From assembly GCA_024691045.1 (NCBI GenBank), contig JAILOC010000101.1, forward strand, positions 1 to 30,058: a DNA stretch of 30,058 nucleotides, written 5' to 3'. A program made the position numbers and the translations under genes. The stretch is from Lachnospiraceae bacterium (GTDB lineage Bacteria; Bacillota_A; Clostridia; Lachnospirales; Lachnospiraceae). Below are positions 26,421 to 30,058 of this stretch, piece after piece (within the stretch, counting starts at the first letter, position 1; each line of letters begins with the position of its first letter). The notes under the pieces are model-generated. The model searched no databases and had not been told where the DNA came from. It was given only the letters and a program-made list of their open reading frames with translations.

Positions 26421-27776
26421 CTATTCGAGGATCTCCCTGATATTGGCTATGTGGGCTCCGCCGATGACAACTATAACGGAATCACCGACCATGAGCTCGT
26501 CCTGTCCGGTGGGTATTATGTTCCTGCCGTTTCTGAAAATGCTGCAGACAAGTGCATTCTTTTTAAGCTTCAGATCCCTCAGCTTGACTCCGGTAACGGG
26601 AGACTCAACCTTGATCTTGAACTCAAGCGCCTCGGCCTTTCCGTTTTCAAGCTTGTAAAGCGATTCAACATCATCGGATGCGTCCGCACTCATCGAACGT
26701 GCGAACTTGACAATATAATCCGCTGTTATCTTCTGCGGATTGATTATGGTATCGAGATTGAGCGCATCGATGACGGATCCGAAATTAAGACGTCCTATCT
26801 TGGTGACGACCTTGGCGGATGAGTGCTTGCGTGCATACAGCGAAAGAAGGATATTCTCCTCATCTAGTCCGGTAAGAGCCGCAAAGCCCTGGAATGTGGA
26901 GATATCCTCCTGATCGAGAAGATCCCTGTTCGTTCCGTCTCCGTGAAGTATCCTTGCTGCGGGGAGCTTGCTCGAAAGCTCTTCACACCTCTTGTAATCT
27001 ATCTCGACGATCGTCGTATCTATTCCGGATCTTAAGAGTCTCTCCGCAAGATAATATGACATGGTTCCGCCGCCGACGATCATGGCATTCTTGACCCTGC
27101 CCTTGACCTCGCCAAGCTTTCTGAAGAATGCGAGCGCATCCTTTCTTGTTGCGGCAATGCTTACATTATCCTCTGCGGCAAAGGTGAAATTGCCTTTGGG
27201 GATGATGACATCATTTCCTCTTTTGATCGTACATACAATGATGCCCTTCAGAATATCCTCACGCAGTGCCATAAGGGTCTGTCCGCAGACAGGCATTCCC
27301 TCGGTAACGTGAAAATGGAAGAGCTCTATCCTTCCGCCCGAGAAGGTATCGATCTTGAATGCGGAAGGGAAAAGGAAAACCCTGGATATCTCCATTGCGG
27401 CGGTATCCTCGGGATTGATGACCATTGCGAGATTGAATTCTCTTTTAAGGAAATCGATCTCATGCGAATATATGGGATTTCTGACTCTTGCGATAGTCTT
27501 GCATTTTCCGGCTTTTCCGGCGATCAGGCAGGCCAGCAGGTTTTTCTCATCGGAATCGGTTACAGCAATGAAAAGATCGCAGTCTGATATTCCCGCTTCA
27601 ACAAGAGTCTGATAGCTTACGCCGTTACCGACGACACCCATCGCATCGTAATGATTGGTTACGGCAGCAATGGCTTCGCTGTCCTCGTCAACAAGCGTGA
27701 TATTGTGATCCTCACTTGAAAGCTGCTGGGTTATGACCATTCCGACCTTGCCACAACCGACTATGACTATGTTCAT
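26421..27776 (-). CDS. trkA: Trk system potassium uptake regulatory subunit
   Basis: A cytoplasmic NAD(H)/nucleotide-binding regulator that assembles on TrkH. It has 451 residues with a duplicated layout: Rossmann domain 1 (GCGKVG, 7-12), RCK-C domain, Rossmann domain 2 (GGGTMSYYLAE) and a second RCK-C. Both Rossmann domains carry the acid after the second strand. The ATG at 27774-27776 is chosen because GGAGG lies just upstream; the longer reading from 27815 adds 13 unrelated residues. First gene of a ten-gene operon, with a promoter about 80 bases ahead. Confidence 0.94.
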   Translation of the reverse strand: MNIVIVGCGKVGMVITQQLSSEDHNITLVDEDSEAIAAVTNHYDAMGVVGNGVSYQTLVEAGISDCDLFIAVTDSDEKNLLACLIAGKAGKCKTIARVRNPIYSHEIDFLKREFNLAMVINPEDTAAMEISRVFLFPSAFKIDTFSGGRIELFHFHVTEGMPVCGQTLMALREDILKGIIVCTIKRGNDVIIPKGNFTFAAEDNVSIAATRKDALAFFRKLGEVKGRVKNAMIVGGGTMSYYLAERLLRSGIDTTIVEIDYKRCEELSSKLPAARILHGDGTNRDLLDQEDISTFQGFAALTGLDEENILLSLYARKHSSAKVVTKIGRLNFGSVIDALNLDTIINPQKITADYIVKFARSMSADASDDVESLYKLENGKAEALEFKIKVESPVTGVKLRDLKLKKNALVCSIFRNGRNIIPTGQDELMVGDSVIVVIGGAHIANIREILE

Positions 27777-27854
27777 AAATCCTCCGGGATTGTTTTTTCC
27801 TTCCTCAGGTGCCATATATGCTACCCGATTTCAGGCCAATCTACTACATCTTGT

Positions 27855-27883
27855 ATAATACTCTATTTAAGGCGGGTTTTCAA
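27855..27883 (-). promoter_or_regulatory. Promoter of the trkA-to-HAD operon
   Basis: In the minus-strand sense, TTGAAA (27878-27883) is followed after 17 bp by TATTAT (27855-27860), which predicts a leader of roughly 70 bases before trkA. It lies in the 122-base gap downstream of the MurE-like gene, where no strong terminator is visible. Confidence 0.75.
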
Positions 27884-27898
27884 TTTCCGCAGGGCCTC

Positions 27899-29440
27899 TC
27901 ATTTCCTCGCGTGATGAGGTGATTCGTCGTATTCCCTGATATATTCCTTCGTGTAATCGGCATCGGATCTGCAGGGAGCATAGACGCTGCCGTACTTCTG
28001 TCTGGTCTCCTCGCCCTTTCCGGTGATAAGAAGCACCGTGGGCCTTCTGACCTCAAGGATGGCCTTATGTATGGCAGCTCCCCTGTCCTCGATCTCTTCA
28101 TATGCGATGCCGGCTTCCTTAGCATGCTTTGCAATCTCTTCGGAGATCTCCTCTGCGGGATCGGGACCCGGGTCCTCGGCACAGATATAAATCTTATCCG
28201 CATATTTTGCAGCAACCTGAGGAAGCTCATATCTTCTCTGATATGCCTTTCCTCCGGGGCAGCCGAAAATTCCGACTATGTCGTAGCCCGGGAATTCCTT
28301 TTCGACGGATGAATAGAGCGCTTCGAAGCTGAGCTTGTTGTGTGCATAATCAACGAAAGCATTTACAAGTCCGTCCTTACTCCTGAACAGCTCCATTCTT
28401 CCGGGAGACTTTGCTTTGCGGAGCCCCTCCCTGATGCATTCAACGGGGATCCCGTATATGTCCGCCGCAGCAATGACACCGAGAGCATTTTCAACATTGA
28501 AAAGTCCGGGCATCGTCAGTTCGAAGTCTTCGTTAAAAGAAGGAGAAAGCTTCCCCCTCACCTTAAAGAAGATGCTTTCGCCATCCTTCCTGATATCATA
28601 TGCGTAATAATCCGCCGCATCGTCCCTGCAACTGAAGGTCACAAAGCTTTTTGCGGCCTTTGCTTCTTCAAGAACCCTCTCAATACAGTCGGAATCGAGA
28701 TTGACCGCGGCGATATCGGTAAGAGCAAACATCTTCATCTTGGAAGACAGATAATCCTCAAAATCGGCATGCTCGTTCGGACTGATATGATCCTCGGAAA
28801 TGTTCATAAAAACAGAAACAGCGAATCTCATCCCGAGCACCCTGTCGTATTTGAGTGCCTGGCTGGACACCTCCATCTCAAGAAAATCGATATTGCTTGC
28901 GACCGCATTAGCCATGTGTTTGTGGAGCTCAAGCGATTCGGCCGTGGTGATGTGGGATTCCTCCCTGATAACGCCGTCATAATTGTCTATGGATGAAAGA
29001 ACGGCACTCTCACCTCTTCCCATTGATGCCAGATACTCATCGACTACCGACTTCATATAATATGTCGAAGTCGATTTTCCCTTTGTTCCGCCGAACGCGG
29101 TTATCTTCAGTTTATTCTGTGGATAATCGTAAAAAAGGTCGCCCAGTACCGGCATCGCCTTCCTGATATCGGACACGATGATCGCGGGGACAGATGCTCC
29201 TTCTTCGTATTCCTTTTCGGAAACGTAAGCAACCGCACCATCGTTTATTGCCGACTTCAGATAATCGGGTTTAAATGCGGCTCCCTTGCATATAAAAAGA
29301 GTTCCCGCAACAACCTCTCTGGAATCGTAAGTCACAAGAGAGACTGTTTCGGAAAACTTTTCATTTAAAAGGCTCTTCTGCAGAAGTCCCGCATTATCGA
29401 GAGCCTTTTCATATTCGGATATAGAAAGTATTAAACTCAT
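27899..29440 (-). CDS. MurE-like ligase (UDP-MurNAc-tripeptide synthetase paralogue)
   Basis: A 513-residue Mur ligase related to MurE, which adds the third amino acid to UDP-MurNAc-L-Ala-D-Glu. Present: the DSR motif (39-41), the ATP loop GTKGKST (118-124), the carbamoyl-lysine site YLSSK (K234), NVENALGV (315-322) and TGKGEETRQKYG (473-484). Altered: MEVSSHAL reads MEVSSQAL (Q194), the LTRDHLDYHG block reads ISEDHISPNEH, and the amino-acid selectivity motif DNPR/DNPA is replaced by AEDPGPD (421-427). The backbone chemistry looks intact but the acceptor amino acid, or the whole substrate, is probably not that of standard MurE. It overlaps the Asp/Glu racemase gene (ATGA), so a D-amino acid substrate is possible. 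A plain MurE for the organism is not seen here. Confidence 0.85.
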   Translation of the reverse strand: MSLILSISEYEKALDNAGLLQKSLLNEKFSETVSLVTYDSREVVAGTLFICKGAAFKPDYLKSAINDGAVAYVSEKEYEEGASVPAIIVSDIRKAMPVLGDLFYDYPQNKLKITAFGGTKGKSTSTYYMKSVVDEYLASMGRGESAVLSSIDNYDGVIREESHITTAESLELHKHMANAVASNIDFLEMEVSSQALKYDRVLGMRFAVSVFMNISEDHISPNEHADFEDYLSSKMKMFALTDIAAVNLDSDCIERVLEEAKAAKSFVTFSCRDDAADYYAYDIRKDGESIFFKVRGKLSPSFNEDFELTMPGLFNVENALGVIAAADIYGIPVECIREGLRKAKSPGRMELFRSKDGLVNAFVDYAHNKLSFEALYSSVEKEFPGYDIVGIFGCPGGKAYQRRYELPQVAAKYADKIYICAEDPGPDPAEEISEEIAKHAKEAGIAYEEIEDRGAAIHKAILEVRRPTVLLITGKGEETRQKYGSVYAPCRSDADYTKEYIREYDESPHHARK

Positions 29441-30058
29441 AATTCTTCGTACCCGGCCCCGCTTCTTATGATGGATTCTCTTACGAGCACATCGAGCGCA
29501 TCGACGCAGTGTGCGGGAACCTTATGATGTTTTTTGTATACGCTGAGTTCGGTGCATGCGAGGATGATCACGTTGCAGCCCTTCTGCTGGAGATTCGATA
29601 CCGCAGCATGGAACTTATCCTCATCGCCGAGCTTTCCGGCTTTGATGTCGTCATAGATAAGGGACATCACCATTTTCTGATATTCGGGATCGGGTATCTC
29701 GCTCTCGAGACCGTACTCACTGCATGCCTGCTGGTAAAGTCCTGTCTTGACCGCACCGTCGGTCGCAAGAATTCCGACCTTCTTTACCCTGATCTCACCC
29801 TCCGCGATATATCTTGCGGTCTCCTTTATCATATTGATAACGGGGATCTGAGTCATCGCCTGTATCCTGTCAAGGAAGAAATGCGATGTGTTGCAGGGGA
29901 TTGCTATATTGCCCGCACCGCACTTTTCAAGCTTTTCTATCTCACCCTTCATTGAAGCAAGAAGCTTATCATATTCACCCGTATTGATAGCCTCCGTCCT
30001 GTCGGGCATTGAAGCATGGCTCAGGATGACCATGTCAATATGGTCCTGGTCCTTCAGA
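29437..30058 (-). CDS. Aspartate/glutamate racemase family protein, 5' end beyond the window
   Basis: A PLP-independent amino-acid racemase of the RacX/YgeA/aspartate racemase group. Two catalytic cysteines are seen in AIPCNTSHFF and IILACTELS. The reading frame stays open to the window edge (LKDQDHIDMVILSHASMPDRT), and family members have 20-40 more N-terminal residues containing the GGMG loop, so the internal Met at 30033 is not the start. It ends four bases inside the MurE-like gene. Asp and Glu specificity cannot be separated from this fragment. Confidence 0.86.
   Translation of the reverse strand, partial: LKDQDHIDMVILSHASMPDRTEAINTGEYDKLLASMKGEIEKLEKCGAGNIAIPCNTSHFFLDRIQAMTQIPVINMIKETARYIAEGEIRVKKVGILATDGAVKTGLYQQACSEYGLESEIPDPEYQKMVMSLIYDDIKAGKLGDEDKFHAAVSNLQQKGCNVIILACTELSVYKKHHKVPAHCVDALDVLVRESIIRSGAGYEEL

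Noticed and set aside
1..30058. Search for mobile elements, CRISPR repeats, tRNA genes, prophage or restriction/defence genes.
   Set aside because: No repeat arrays, transposase, integrase or tRNA-like folds were found by eye. The window is compact core and accessory metabolism.

Overview
The window reads as Firmicutes/Clostridia chromosome, most like Lachnospiraceae (Butyrivibrio or a relative). This is inferred from the gene types: class III anaerobic ribonucleotide reductase, long type-2 IleRS, a MurE-like paralogue, tightly overlapping operons, G-rich Shine-Dalgarno sites and some TTG/GTG starts. It is not proven. I see no tRNA, rRNA, insertion sequence, phage gene or CRISPR array. Every gene but one lies on the minus strand. 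The exception is a diguanylate cyclase at 6780-8375.

Layout, left to right. (1) 1-594 is the N-terminal part of nrdD, cut by the window edge. Its promoter (686-715) overlaps one of two NrdR-like boxes spaced 32 bp apart. (2) 945-6587 is an ileS-glgP transcription unit with a strong promoter at 6672-6700 and a hairpin terminator at 826-853. (3) 6780-8375 is a membrane-bound Cache-HAMP-GGDEF diguanylate cyclase, divergent from ileS. It shares a convergent terminator (8469-8496) with the next operon. (4) 13270 down to 8495 is a five-gene operon with its own promoter (13314-13342). Its genes are a ribulose-phosphate epimerase homologue, an IspD/TarI-type cytidylyltransferase, a GatD/TarJ-like polyol-phosphate dehydrogenase, a PTS Enzyme I-like protein without the HPr-docking helical domain, and an EamA/DMT transporter. 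The first three suggest CDP-pentitol synthesis for a surface polymer. (5) 27776 down to 13374 is a ten-gene run with overlaps or gaps of a few bases and a promoter at 27855-27883: trkA, trkH, fruK, full-length Enzyme I, MATE exporter, Cu(+) ATPase with a second C-terminal metal-binding domain, two paralogous polytopic membrane proteins, a larger DUF6020-like membrane protein, and a Cof-type HAD phosphatase. (6) 29437-30058 is the C-terminal part of an Asp/Glu racemase, overlapping a divergent MurE-like ligase (27899-29440).

The best candidate for something undescribed is the Enzyme I-like protein at 9433-10812. It keeps the PEP-binding and phosphohistidine residues I could check, yet lacks about 110 residues that form the HPr-binding domain in canonical Enzyme I. 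It sits among nucleotide-polyol genes, and a second, full-length Enzyme I is encoded about 12 kb away. The MurE-like ligase/racemase pair, with altered MurE signature motifs, is the second candidate. Promoter and regulatory calls come from reading by eye. Family assignments come from motifs and remembered homologues, not from searches.
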